Source: Anisodus tanguticus
Taxonomy: Eukaryota > Streptophyta > Magnoliopsida > Solanales > Solanaceae
Direction: 5' to 3'
Length of the DNA stretch: 64,000 bases
Assembly (NCBI GenBank): GCA_034509755.1
Contig: CM067555.1
Span: forward strand, 2,178,142 to 2,242,141
Position numbers and translations under genes: made by a program. Positions 1-11,529 of this stretch are shown in pieces (the stretch's first letter is position 1; every line of letters begins with the position of its first letter). The notes beneath the pieces were generated by a model. The model searched no databases. It saw nothing but the letters and a program-made list of their open reading frames with translations, and was not told the DNA's origin.

Positions 1-539
1 TATGGCACCGACAACTCAAAATTAGACCCGGCTCTATTGATTGGAAAGCTAAGTGGGTAAAAAAAAAAGAAGAGATTAAAGTGATTTTAAGTGGAGAATT
101 TTTGGACATATTTGGTGAATTCTTAGTGCTCCCCAAATATTGTTCATAAAGTTAAACTTAATTTATTGCGGAAAACTGGAAATATAATAATTGCAGGTCA
201 ACTTCTTTGTTACTTTTTGTTTTACGCCACTTTTTTTCGAAGGATCTATCAAAAATTAAAGGAAATGAGAAGTATGATCTGTCAATTTTGGATGGTCAAA
301 GGAAGTCAAATCAATTGATCAAGATTAATGACCCAAGTGGTATTGTGATTAAAAACCCGTGATTTAACAACTTCTAATTATGTGGTAAAGACTTGTTTAG
401 TATGTAATGGTTAGAGGCAAATTTAGGATATAAAGATATGTGATGGTATTTTTTTTTTATATATATATATATATAATCAGGGTAAAAACTATTGTATTCA
501 CGTGAATAAGTATTTGACCCTCAAGATTCCCCCCTAGGT
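1..539. other. AT-rich intergenic DNA
   Basis: No supported gene. It contains a short TA microsatellite at about 459-475 after a T run. Nothing else recognisable was seen. Confidence 0.6.
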
Positions 540-725
540 TGGTCCTTAAGAATGCGGCGGGATGAATGAGACGCTTATACTCTTCACTATTGTATTAGAG
601 GTATCGAGTTCAAACTGATGGAATGAAGAAATTCGGTTGGGAGTGCTTCTCATCGAATGATCTTATGTGATGCTGAGTTCAAACTAATCGTGTTAATTCT
701 ACTCAGGGTCTAGTGCCAATAAAAG
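540..725 (+). repeat. Degraded tRNA-derived SINE
   Basis: The stretch has the layout of Solanaceae tRNA-like SINEs: a B-box-like GAGTTCAAACT near 607, then GGGAGTGCTTCTCATCGAATG and a CTTATGTGATGC block. The same order of blocks occurs in three other places within the first 3.6 kb (1318-1510 minus, 3078-3145 plus, 3430-3590 minus). No clear tail or target duplication remains. The family assignment rests on pattern recognition, not on a database match. Confidence 0.5.
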
Positions 726-1317
726 TTTCTTACTTTCTTAGTAGTGAAGGAAATAGCAGGGATTTTTTTGTAGTAATAGTCGGTGGATCTTATAAAATCT
801 ATGCTGGTCGTTGGAATAAAAAAAAAGTCGAAGCACCATTTTAAAAGCTATTGAAAATGTCTCGCAGAGAGGACCCAGAACCCCTTAATAATATCCAAAT
901 TTGGGTACCAAATTGTTAAGACAAAAACATAATGTATTGGTCCTTGGGACTAAATTGGAGTTTCCAATTTCTTGGTTGTACTTTAATTTACTACTTTGGT
1001 CCAACATATATACTAAGAATGTTACTTCTAATTCCTGGTAAAATGGAGACATATCTTAACTTGTTTTATTTGAAAATGAACCTGCATACAGTACTTGCCA
1101 AGTTGAATTTGATAATTTAAGATTGCCTCCCATTGAAAGATGAAGAGGATAACTTTTTTCTTTATTCAAGTTTTAGAGGAACGTGAGGTTGTCGCATTTG
1201 TGAAAATAAAAAAGTAAGTTGTATGAATAAAATGTACATGATACAATTTGAGGGTTTGTACAACTTATAATACCATATATATGTCTAGGAGATGAACTAA
1301 CAATCCTATACCTGACA
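726..1317. other. Intergenic, no feature seen
   Basis: AT-rich sequence. A 62-codon open frame at 932-1120 has no recognisable domain and I do not regard it as a gene. Confidence 0.5.
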
Positions 1318-1510
1318 TAATTTTGTTTTGGGTTTCTTACTCGACCCATTGGGGCCCGACTAAATCCAAACTGCGTGTGTTGCAGGCCCATTTCAAGGGG
1401 CAACGCTCCTAACAAAATTATTTCCATTTTCAAGAACTCAAACCCAAAACCTCTAATTAAGGGTTGAGAGACTCCGAACCTTCCCACCACAATCCATATT
1501 TGGTCATATG
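1318..1510 (-). repeat. Degraded tRNA-derived SINE, reverse orientation
   Basis: Read on the minus strand it gives a B-box-like TTTTGGGTTTGAGTTCTTG, then TTAGGAGCGTTGCCCCTTG and TTAGTCGGGCCCCAATG. These are the blocks typical of the SINE family seen at 540-725. A minus-strand open frame across it is only a by-product of the repeat. Confidence 0.55.
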
Positions 1511-2209
1511 ACATAATTTCACTTATAAGTGATCGATCATTCTTCACAATACATATATTTTTAGTGAATGTTTTTTAAGAAGTTAGTCGAATGACACTCC
1601 TCATAGAGAAGTGATTTCACTTTATTTATTTTGGTAAAGTTTAACCATTTGATATTCAAAGTTTAATTATCTAATTAATCTAGATTTACGTCAAGTTGAC
1701 CTATTAATAACTAATAAGGATTTAAATCGCTATTTACCAAGAAATTTTCAATTCACAGAGTTGGAAGAGAAGTGTCTCTGCACTCGACCAGTTACAGTTG
1801 GAGTCCACCATATACCTGTTTCTCCATATAAATTTGTTATTTAATTAAGAATAAATAACTAATCCAAAATAATGTTTCGTTTTGATTTTTTTTAAAGATA
1901 GAGTTTTAAGATTGAAAGAGTTTGATCGACAAAAACTTTTTTCCATTCACATTTAAAAAAAAAAATTAAATACATATTCATACATAATTTGATTTTTACC
2001 CTTCTTAAATTTTTTAAATACTACTACTTTTTAAAAACTATATCACATTTCTTATGTCAAAGGCCTACCAAATGTCCGGCAAATTTCTCTGATTAATTAG
2101 TAGCTGACTTTCAAATCAAGACTTATGATAACTATCCTTCTCTTTGATTTCCAGCCATTGCATGTTCCTTTTGGCACTGCGATCAGGAAAATTAAACTTA
2201 GTTTATCAC
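1511..2209. other. Intergenic, no feature seen
   Basis: AT-rich DNA without open frames, known repeat ends or regulatory motifs that I can support. Confidence 0.5.
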
Positions 2210-2440
2210 AGAATTTTCATTAAGAGAGTTTATAATATAACGAAGTAAATATATGAAAAAGTCAACAAAATTTAATATCTATTATATATATATATTAAAA
2301 TAATTTTATTTAATCTTGTATATATATCAATTATCATAGTTTTCTAACAAAGAAAGTCCCGATGAACTCTTTGAACACCTAACTCTGCCCCTTGTTTAGT
2401 CCCAACATCTGCACCTCCATGTAGTTTTTTTTATAATAAT
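2210..2440 (-). repeat. Old copy of an interspersed repeat (family X)
   Basis: It resembles 3150-3340, 14275-14465 and the element in intron 1 of all five FCP1-like copies. Shared blocks are GAAGTAAA near one end, TAATCTTGTATATATA in the middle and CACCTAACTCTGCCCCTTG at the other. The best copies have imperfect inverted ends built on GG(T/C)GGAGCCAG, so the family may be a MITE. Strand is given relative to the copy at 3150-3340. Confidence 0.45.
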
Positions 2441-3077
2441 TAAAATAAGGTTCTTACATGGCTGATGATTGTTAATTAGGCCGTATGATCGAAACTTTGA
2501 GTACACTTATTGGAAATCCCAAAATAATATCCAATGATAACCAACCATTATACCATCCTTATATGAGCTAATAAAAAATTGATAAGTTTTCAAATTAATA
2601 GAGAAACATGATTATGGACATAATTAATGTAGCTTCTGGTTCAAGTTATTAACACCACATTATGTCTGTTTCTTGTCCAAATTAAACAATCTGAGGTTGA
2701 TATAGGAACTTTTTAGTAAAATCAAACTTTATATTAAAATAGTTAAGAATAGCTTACTTATATATATAATTAAAATGTATCCACAACTAAAAACTGTTAA
2801 TGACTGGAATTCAACTTTGTCACATATGATTATCCTTAAAAAAACACATTTTTCTGATTATATTTACGAACTTTATGTCATCATTTTCTACACAAAATAA
2901 AGAAAAAAGCAAAAAGTAAACATTTTGAGAGGAAGGAAAGTGATGCATAAACTTTAAGATAATAGCAAAGGTTCATGTAGTGTTACATGAACCTTTTCTT
3001 TTTCATTTTTAGTTTCTCCTATGAAATTTGTTCTTAGAGTAGCTAGGGCCAAGCATTGAATATCATATAAGGAAATT
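2441..3077. other. Intergenic, no feature seen
   Basis: AT-rich. A short perfect inverted repeat around AAAGGTTCATGTAGTGTTACATGAACCTTT (about 2967-2996, stem of about 14 bp) is the only structure noticed; no terminator role is claimed. Confidence 0.4.
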
Positions 3078-3145
3078 ACTTATGGTGGAGTAAGAAATAC
3101 TTCTTTATCTTTAATCAGAGGTCTCGAATTCGAGCTGCACTTTAC
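3078..3145 (+). repeat. SINE fragment
   Basis: It carries the phrase AATACTTCTTTATCTTTAAT followed by AGAGGTCTCGAATTCGAG, the B-box region of the SINE family seen at 540-725. It is cut off by the family X repeat that follows. Confidence 0.5.
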
Positions 3146-3149
3146 TCTC

Positions 3150-3340
3150 AAAGCAAGGGTGGAGCCAGGTAGGGGCCGAACCCCCTTGGGCAAAAAATTA
3201 CATTGTATATACAAGATTTACATATTTTGTATGTATATATAGTTGATGTTGAACCTCTTTGGCTTCTTCGTGTGTTTACTTTTTAAAAAAAATATTTTTG
3301 AACCCCCTTAGTGAAATTCTGGCTTCGCCACTGTCTCGAT
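3150..3340 (+). repeat. Interspersed repeat family X, best-preserved copy
   Basis: It starts GGGTGGAGCCAGG and ends CTGGCTTCGCCACTG, an imperfect terminal inverted repeat of about 12 bp. The inside holds TACATTGTATATACAAGATT and a GGCTTCTTCGTGTGTTTACTT block. The same element recurs in this window at 2210, 14275 and inside intron 1 of each FCP1-like copy. It is probably a Solanaceae MITE or SINE; without alignments the class stays open. Confidence 0.55.
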
Positions 3341-3429
3341 ACTTTTCGACACTATTCCAGATTAGACGAGCCTAAAGCGGATACTGAATACCAGGTGAAA
3401 AACACAAAAGAAATGATAAGGTCAATAGT

Positions 3430-3590
3430 TTGTTTTTTTTGGGTTTACCAGGTATCCAGTACCTGCATTAGGCTCCCGACTAACCCAAATTGTTGGTGTA
3501 TAAGACCTATTAAAAAGGGAAGTGTTCCTATCATAATTTTTCTTATTCTCAAGATTCAAACCCGATATCTGATGAAAATCCATCAATCCT
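3430..3590 (-). repeat. Degraded tRNA-derived SINE, reverse orientation
   Basis: The minus strand reads GATATCGGGTTTGAATCTTG, then AGGAACACTTCCCTTTTTAA and GGGTTAGTCGGGAGCC. This is the same block order as the SINE copies at 540 and 1318. Overlapping open frames on both strands are by-products. Confidence 0.55.
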
Positions 3591-3984
3591 ATCACAACTC
3601 TCGGTGATGTCAAAGTCAATAGTTGAGATAATAAGTGTTGGAATAAATGAGGTTAGGTGTCTGTTTCCAAAATAACTGACTGGGAGGCTGGCTGCAGTTT
3701 CTTTAAGAAGTTTGAAGTTAATGCAACAGTTCAAACTAGCCATCAGTTTTGCTAGGGATGTTATTTTTGAAGAAGAGACAAGTTAGATAATGCATCAATT
3801 TCATGTCTATCTTTGAGTGCATTTTGTGTTTACCAACCACAATTCCTCGAAACCCTACATGTGCCAAAATGTTCATAGTAATAAACTCAATTAACAACTC
3901 ATTTTAGTCATAGACTTAAGTCTTAACTAGGGAGAATAACATCGAACATATGGCCGGAGAAGTTTTCCGATTGTCCTTCGTATA
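3591..3984. other. Intergenic, no feature seen
   Basis: No coding or repeat signature that I can support. Confidence 0.45.
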
Positions 3985-3989
3985 CTTAC

Positions 3990-4934
3990 TGTTGGTTACA
4001 AAGGTGCAGGAAACGGAAATAAGTAACTGCTAAGTATTACAACAAATTGAAATTACAATAAACTTGAACAATAAACTGGAATAGTTTTTGGTATGCTGAG
4101 TCGAGTGATGACACTCTGTCTTTAAGACAAGATTTCCCCGTATGTATCCTTTCTATGTCCTGGACAATTGTCTCCCAAGATAAAACAACAAATGAACAAA
4201 TGAGCAAAGGAAACTCAAGTGTTACCTTGAAGAATTTTGAGTAATGAAATGATGCTGGAAGGTATTAGGAAGACTGATTTCGTTTGTATGTTACTTGCCA
4301 AGTAATGGCAATTATGGAGATAGTAATTCACCAAAATAAATGGTGAACGGATTGACATTTAGGGAGAGTAATTCAGCCAAAATAAATGACTGAATTGAGT
4401 GCAACTTAAGGCTGGTTGACGTTCCTGAAACCAACAACAAAGTTCTCTGCCCAATTTTGACTTACTTGAAACTTCAGGGACCAAACTATAAATATGAAAC
4501 AATTCTGGTCCAAAAAGATAATATCAGAAGAAGCACAACCCATGACCTGAGACGGGCGGTGGCGCGCGTGTGAGCTTATCCTCGAACCGAAGCACATCTA
4601 GGTCCTCCCTCCTTTAAACATATGGGATACCCCTTGGGGTCCCAAACCCCAAGCCAACTTTGAGACTTATAAACTAAACAAATCTTTCTTCCCCCACCGA
4701 TGAGGGGGAATTGGTCTAAATACCACACTTTTCCACGCTTCAAACACCTCACTTCGTAGACCAATATCTCTTTCATTTCTCAACGAAATTTGACGATCTT
4801 TGGCCCTACGGTCATCTACTTACTTAGTAGATTATGCACGTATGAAGAACCGGATTCTCCAACATGCGGAACACTAGTGTTTAAGCCATTAAAGTTGGTT
4901 GGACGCAACTCCCGCCAAAGGCAAATTTCCAACA
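3990..4934 (-). mobile_element. Solo-LTR-like element, copy 1
   Basis: The 945-bp element starts TGTTGG and ends CCAACA and is flanked by perfect 5-bp duplications CTTAC (3985-3989 and 4935-4939), as expected for LTR-retrotransposon insertion. It shares long blocks with 6402-7648, 9603-10757 and 22050-23055: a CTGAGTCGAGTG block, GGGATACCCCTTGGGGTCCC and a terminal GCCAAAGGCAAATTTCCAACA-type end. No internal coding region is present, which fits a solo LTR left by recombination between two LTRs. Orientation is inferred from the TGTTGGAAATTTG end. Confidence 0.8.
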
Positions 4935-4939
4935 CTTAC

Positions 4940-5353
4940 TACCTCTTTTTCTTTTCTTTCTTTATTATGAATCCTTCTTAAAACTTTCAACACACCCCTT
5001 TTATTAACTAAATCAGTAAAAAAGGATTTACAAATAAGCATTTGAGGGTATGTCTATCCATTTTTAAAGAAGGTTTTTGTGGGTATGTGAGGGGTGTTAT
5101 TTGATGTATAGTAATCAGTGTATACCCCTGAGTTCTGCGAAGTTTTCTGCCTCCTCCTTTATGTTGGTTTATTGTCTTTTTTTTTTCCTTCCCTTTTTGA
5201 TATATTCCGAATGTATAACGGTGTATACTCAGTATATATATATTAATTATACACATATTATACGATAATTATATTATAATTATTCAATGTATAATGTGTA
5301 TAAACAGTGTATAATGAGCTCAGACTGAATTCAGTTTATTCTCTTGATCTTTT

Positions 5354-5418
<65 letters not shown>

Positions 5419-6244
5419 AACAGGGTTCTATGGTCGGTCTGTGACCCCTGTATGTCGAAGGCGTCCGTGGGGTGATCTCGTAGTTCTTAGGGGTGGAGAT
5501 GATAGGGTCGGTCCATGGATTTTCCTTCCTTTTCTTATATATATATATTATTGTCATTTCATTGATCTTCAAATAATAAAGAATTTCAATTTGGCACCCA
5601 CAACAAAGTAATTCAAAGAACACAAAAATTGGATATTTTTTTATTGTAGTGGCAACCTTCAATAACAGAGAAAGAATGAAGCATTCTATAGAAATTGTGA
5701 TAGAATGTATTTCGATGATTAATGCTAATTAATGGCTTCAGTCAAAGTTTTATTTTAAGAAGGTTTGATGATGCGGCTAATAATTTTAAGGCTACTTATA
5801 GTGAACAAAAGTTTAACGGGCGGCTATATATGTTTTTTACCCTTTTTTATAGCACGAGAATTGCTCACAGTATTCCTGAGAATGTTATTTGAACAGGATT
5901 TAAGTAATTTACAAAATTATTATACTATCAAGTTTGTTATGAACATTTACCTATAGTGGTAAGTGAACTTAATTTAATACTGTAGTGCAAATAACTTAAA
6001 CTCTTTGAATAGTGTTAACTTTGAAACTGAAGTACTTCCTTCAATATATATTCCCAAATATTAATTGTTTTGAAAAAACTTTATATCCTTTAAAATATTT
6101 GATGTTTTAGAAAAAATCGAAAGTCAATTATTACTTTTTATGTTAGATATACTCTTATATAAACTGCTTAAACTGAAAAGAGCATTCGACTTTGATCATG
6201 TAAAATAAAAGTTCACTTAAATGTAATTTATCTCTTGTAAAAAT
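4940..6244. other. Intergenic with a long AT microsatellite
   Basis: No supported gene. It holds the dinucleotide array at 5357-5416. The open frames here consist of low-complexity sequence or have no domain. Confidence 0.5.
5357..5416. repeat. (AT)30 microsatellite
   Basis: About 60 bp of uninterrupted AT dinucleotides. It is likely polymorphic in length and prone to assembly error. Confidence 0.95.
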
Positions 6245-6330
6245 ACAAAATAAAACTGTATATAATAGACTATTGTGGTCCGACGATTTTTGCACATAGC
6301 GAAAACTTAGTGCATTCAATTATCCTTTAG
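6245..6330 (+). repeat. 3' fragment of a TS-type SINE
   Basis: TATTGTGGTCCGACGATTTT, then CACATAGCGAAAACTTAGTG, matches in order the 3' half of the tobacco TS SINE (CCTTGTGGTCCGGCCC, then CGCGCATAGCGGGAGCTTAG) as I recall it. The tRNA-like 5' part is absent. Confidence 0.55.
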
Positions 6331-6401
6331 ATGTAATTTATTTTTATTCTCCAAAGAATTGCATCTGTAATTCAATTCTCCAAATAAAAACATGAAAAAA
6401 T

Positions 6402-7648
6402 TGTTGGGAGATTTGCTCTATGGTACTTTATAAAGCAGTACGGGAAGTATTTAACTATTACAAGTATTCGAAAGGATAAACAAAGATTTCAATAATATTT
6501 TCGACTAGAAATCTGAAAATTACAATATAACAACAAAACTGAAATTACGATTTTGGTGAAGACTGAAAAATGGAAACTGGTTTATGCTGAGTCGAGTGTG
6601 GCACTCTGTCCTTAAGACAATATTGCCCCGTATGTATCCTTTATACGTCCCGGACAATTTGTCTCCCAAGATAAAACAAAGAATGGAACCCTTGAGCAAA
6701 GGAAACTCAAGAGCTACCGTGAAGAATATTGAGTAACGAAATGATGCTTGGAAGTTGTAGGAAGAAAACTATTTCGGTTGTGTATTTTCGTGCAATTGTT
6801 TTTCAAAGACATCTGTTTATGTATTTTCGAGCATATGTCTTAGTGCTCAACAATGGTGTAATGGGGTGTTTATATAGGAGAGGGAGGGGGGTTTATCGCT
6901 GAATCGCCTCCATAATAGCCAAATAATGGCCATTATGGAGGTAGTAAAGTCACCAACATAAATGGGAGAAAGACCAACTGTTTTGGCCATTATAGGAGGA
7001 GTAATTCAGCCAAAATAAATGGTGAATTGAGTGCTTGGCATTTCGTTTTTGACCGTCGAAATTCGATTTTCCGGAAACTTCGGGGACCAAACTCGTACAT
7101 CTTGAAACTTCGGGGACCAAACCGCACATCCGAAAGAATTCGGTCCAAAGCGTATATCCGAAACTTCGGGATCAAAGCGTACTTCCGGCAAAGTTTTCTC
7201 GGCCCAAAAAGATAATATCGAAGACCCACGACCCACGACCCGTGACCCGTGAACCGAACCGACCGGGCGGCGGGCGCGCGCGCGCGCGCGGTCTTTCCTC
7301 GAACCGAAGCACATCTAGGTCCTCCCTCCTTTAAACACATGGGATACCCTTGGGGTCCCAAACCCCAAACCAATTTCGAATCTTATATACACAACAATTC
7401 TTTCTTCCTCTACCGATGAGGGAGAATTACACACAATACCACACTTTCCATGCTTCAAACACCTTACTTCGTGAACCAATATCTCTTTCATTTCTCAATG
7501 AAATTTGACGATTCTTGGCCCTACGGTTATCTACGTACTTAGTAGATCATGCATGTGTGAAGAACCGGATTCTCCAACATACGTTACACTAGTGTTTAAG
7601 CCGTAAAGTTGGTCGGTCGCAACTCCCGCCAAAGGCAAATTTCCAACA
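6402..7648 (-). mobile_element. Solo-LTR-like element, copy 2
   Basis: The 1247-bp element runs from TGTTGGGAGATTT to AAATTTCCAACA and is bounded by perfect 5-bp duplications AAAAT (6397-6401 and 7649-7653). Read on the minus strand it has a TATA-box-like GTATATAAG (about 7382-7392 on the plus strand). A (GC)n run sits at about 7272-7291. It is the longest of the four related copies and aligns with 9603-10757 over nearly its whole length. Several overlapping open frames inside it are shared repeat sequence, not genes. Confidence 0.85.
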
Positions 7649-7855
7649 AAAATATCTACTTTTTTTTTCATTAAAATATTGGTGGATGATTTAACATCTC
7701 AACTGTATGGTCAAATTTTGGAGCAGTCCAATTATATGACAAAAAAGTAGCATGTGACGAGAAAGCTCCTTCTAGGAATCTAGGTCTTTTGACTTAATGA
7801 GTTCTGTGTGGATTATAAATTTGGCAATAAAAAACATAGAATGAATGCTCATATA

Positions 7856-8731
7856 CGGTAAAAACCTTGATAAATGAATATCATTGAGATAAATAAAAAA
7901 TATTCATTTAGCGATGTTATTTATTTATTTATTTATTTATTTATATAATATTTTTATATTTTTTGTGTGACATCCATTTTGTTATTTTTATTATTAGTGT
8001 GTTGAATGTTATCAATTTTATTAGTGTGATTTGGAATATTGATGTGAAAATAATAACTATTGCAAATTGTTTTCGACATTGCAAAATTCGATCAGACGAA
8101 GATATGCATACTAAACAACCACTTGGTGAAAATTAAGGCATCCAGAGATTACATGAAGTTATCAATGGTTTAGGTTATAAAAATGCAATGGATGTGGAAG
8201 ACCTTTTAAACTATCCTAGTTAAAATGATTCACTGATGGAGTTTCCTACCGACGAAGAAATTTTTCAAGGAGTAATAGAAACATTTGCTGATAATGATCA
8301 AGATCCAGATGATAGTCAGAATTTGCCAATTATATCAACAAAGGAAGCAATACAAGCAGTGGAAGCCTTAAATAACTATTTTTTTAAAACAAGAAAAAGA
8401 TGCATCAAATGCAGTGCATGCTTTGCAGAAAATTAAAGATGAGATTGAGTTAAACACAGGACCAAAGAAAAAATAAAAAACTTTAGATGAATATTTTCAA
8501 AAGAGTTGAATTTGAGAAGTTGTCATAATATCAATAAAAATAAGAATATTATGTGTTGTTTTCAATTAATATTTTATTTTACATTTTATCAATTATTCGT
8601 TTATATTATTGTTGGGCCTTTAAGGATTTTCAAAAAAAAAAATTATCTTATGCATTTACCGAAATTATTCATTTAGTACACTGGTCCAAGTCGGGACTGA
8701 AAGAATTTATTCATTTATCGAGGTTTTAGTG
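7856..8731 (+). mobile_element. Internally deleted pogo-type (Emigrant/Lemi1-like) transposon
   Basis: The 5' end reads CGGTAAAAACCTTGATAAAT and the 3' end, on the minus strand, CACTAAAACCTCGATAAATG. These are near-perfect inverted ends resembling the CAGTAAAACCTCTATAAATT ends of plant Emigrant/Lemi1 pogo elements. TA dinucleotides at 7854-7855 and 8732-8733 are the expected target duplication. Subterminal ATTCATTTA repeats are typical too. The inside keeps only the end of a transposase gene (see 8150-8510). An (ATTT)n run sits at 7917-7953. Confidence 0.8.
8150..8510 (+). pseudogene. Pogo/Tigger-type transposase, C-terminal remnant
   Basis: The reading frame gives DVEDLLNYPS, a stop codon, then EFPTDEEIFQGVIE, an acidic stretch (DNDQDPDDS), ISTKEAIQAVEALNNYF and, after a one-base frameshift, a KIKDEIE segment and LDEYFQKS. 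This is the tail region of plant Tigger/pogo-like (CENP-B-type DDE) transposases, downstream of the catalytic domain. The DNA-binding and DDE domains are missing, and there is a stop near 8220 and a frameshift near 8385. The gene cannot make an active transposase; it marks the transposon at 7856-8731 as a deletion derivative of an autonomous element. Confidence 0.65.
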
Positions 8732-8733
8732 TA

Positions 8734-9597
8734 GGTTTCATTTTTATTACAATCATGACTGTTAGGTACATATATCAGTGTATGAATTTTAATGAACATA
8801 AATAACATAATATTTGTAATTAGGTACATGTGAATATAACACCACGTCTTTGTACACTTGTAAATTTTATTAAATCATGTATCTTATGGTTTAAATTCCA
8901 TATTCAAAAAAGCAAAATATTTTTATTATAATTAAGAAATGGGGGAAATCGTTCCATATATACGATTTATCTAACTCGTGCTGCTCACTTTTTTTCCATT
9001 TCTTTCGCAAAGAAACCAAATAATTTGTCCTCAAATTATTGTTGTTATTCAATTATCATTTACTAATCCAATAATTTAACACTTTCTTTTATCTTTACAC
9101 TTTGCTTAAAGTATCTTATAGTATCATTATCAATTACATAAATAAAAAGATAGATACATTATGTCACAATTCAAATGAATATAATCCTTGTATTATAGCT
9201 AAGCAACATAGCTTTATTCTTTGCCCACTAATGCTATAAAATATAGTACTGTATTTGTCATGAAACTATCTGTGAAGAACAAATTGAAATTTCTTGCTAT
9301 ATTTTGCACAAGTACAAGAAAAAAGAGGATGAATCATATTACGATAAATTAAGTGGGACATGATGTTTCCTTATAAATAAAATTTACCGAAATTAAAATG
9401 CTATTTTTTATTGTTATTTATAGAGTGATATCCCCGGTCCCTGTCAAGTAAACTAGTAGAGGAGAACCGGAAGAGAGAAGGAAAAAAGCAAATAATTCAC
9501 AAATCTAATGAAAAAAAAAGAATGACAGTTAACGACCTTTGATATTAGAAAAAAATTGCATTACTTCACTTTTAGTGAACACACATCAACACAATCA
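8734..9597. other. Intergenic, no feature seen
   Basis: AT-rich sequence without supported genes or repeat boundaries. Confidence 0.5.
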
Positions 9598-9602
9598 CTA
9601 GC

Positions 9603-10757
9603 TGTTGGGAGATTTTTGCTCTATGGTACTTTATAAAGCAGTACGGGAAGTATATAACTATTACAAGTATTCAAAAGGATAAACAGAGATTCAATAATTC
9701 AACATGGAATCGAAATTACAATTGTTACACAAGTAAAACTGAAATTCCAGTTTTGTAGAAGACGGAAAAATGTAAATTATTTTTTTTGCCGAGTCGAGTG
9801 TTGCACTCTGTCCTTAAGACAATATTGCCCCGTATGTATCCTTTATACGTCCTGGACAATTTGTCTCCCAAGATAAAAAAAGACAATGGAACCCTTGAGC
9901 AAAGGAAACTCAAGAGCTACCGTGAAGAATATTGAGTAACGAAATGATGCTTGGAAGTTGTAGGAAGAAAACTATTTTGGTTGTGTATTTTCGTGCACTA
10001 TTTCTTCGCATCTCATCGCTAACTCTAGTGCTCAACAATGGTGTAAGGGGGTGTTTATATAGGAGAGGGATGGACTTTTTATCGCTTCGAAAATCGCCTC
10101 AATAATAGCCAAATAATGGCCATTATGGAGGTAGTAAAGTCACCAACATAAATGGTGAAAGACCAACGGATTTGGCCATTATAGGAGGAGTAATTCACCA
10201 AAATAAATGGCCGAATTGAGTGCTTGGCTTTTCTCGTCTCGACCGTCGAAATTTCGAACTTCGGGGACCAAAGCGTACATCGAAAGAATTTCGGTCCAAA
10301 CCGTACTTCGGCAAAGTTTTACGGCCCAAAAAGATAATATCGAAGACCCCACAACCCCACATGCCCGGACCGGACGGGCGGCGGCGGCGCGCGTGTGGTC
10401 TTTCCTCGAACCGAAGCACATCTAGGTCCTCCCTCCTTTAAACACATGGGATACCCCTTGGGGTCCCAAACCCCAAACCAATTTCGAATCTTATATACAC
10501 AACAATTCTTTCTTCCTCTACCGATGAGGGAGAATTGAACCCAATACCACACTTTCCATGCTTCAAACACCTTACTTCGTGAACCAATATCTTTTTCATT
10601 TCTCAATGAAATTTGACGATTCTTGGTCCTACGGTTATCTACGTACTTAGTAGATCATGCATGTGTGAAGAACCGGATTCTCCAACATACGTTACACTAG
10701 TGTTTAAGCCGTTAAAGTTGGTCGGTCGCAACTCCCGCCAAAGGCAAATTTCCAACA
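9603..10757 (-). mobile_element. Solo-LTR-like element, copy 3
   Basis: The 1155-bp element runs from TGTTGGGAGATTT to TTTCCAACA with perfect 5-bp duplications CTAGC (9598-9602 and 10758-10762). It is closely similar to copy 2 (6402-7648); the main differences are small indels in the GC-rich middle. No coding capacity. The minus-strand TATA-like GTATATAAG is kept (about 10492-10502). Confidence 0.85.
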
Positions 10758-10762
10758 CTAGC

Positions 10763-11529
10763 AACAATTGATAAAAGTTAATTTATTATATTCATTAACA
10801 ATCGCCTAAAGTATCATCCGACCTTCTAATATATAGCTGAATAACCGTAATAAATTTTCTGTAATGACTTACCATACCAAGAAAGCAAGAAAATGACAGT
10901 ACTATACATGAGGCTTTTTTTAATAATGAAATCTTTTTGGTCCTGTCGCTTACAACAAAATACGTTTTTATGTCATTAATCATAAATAATTCCAATAATC
11001 AAGGAACTCTTTTAGTTTAGTACAAATATTTGACTTTGACTCGTAGGAGAACGAATAATCGGAACAACGACCAGTTATTTTGAAAAAGATATATTTGTAA
11101 GGGAAAAATACAAAAGAAAAAATGTGTTATATATAATGGTAGGTGTGCGATAAGTTCATAACCCAAGAATTAATTTAAAATGTTTTAACTAGTAAAAATA
11201 TACGTAAAAGTTCCTTTTTTATATCACTATTTAGAATTGTTTTTATAAAAAAAAATTGTGCAAATATAACCCATATGACAAACAAAACATTAGATTATAT
11301 TGTCGTCTAACATCTACAAAATTTAGATTATGGAACAGTATATTCAAAACGAATCTTTAGAATGTGGTCTAAAATATTCATACGTTGCAAGAAAAATTAA
11401 ATAGTTATATATAAAAAGGACAACCGATAGAAGTAGGAGCCAGGATATTCAGTTGAATCTAGTACCTTTTGCTCAAATAACATATTCGTATTAAGAAATT
11501 TATTGAATATGTATCAAAATTTAGCAATA
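10763..11529. other. Intergenic, no feature seen
   Basis: AT-rich, no supported genes or repeats. Confidence 0.5.

Noticed and set aside
2967..2996. Inverted repeat as a transcription terminator
   Set aside because: Nuclear plant genes do not use hairpin terminators and there is no adjacent gene.
5336..5662. Minus-strand frame with a Tyr-Ile repeat
   Set aside because: It is the translated AT microsatellite, not a protein.
6990..7373. Minus-strand frame of 127 codons, with a counterpart near 10319-10606
   Set aside because: Both lie inside the solo-LTR-like elements and are shared repeat sequence without start context or domain.
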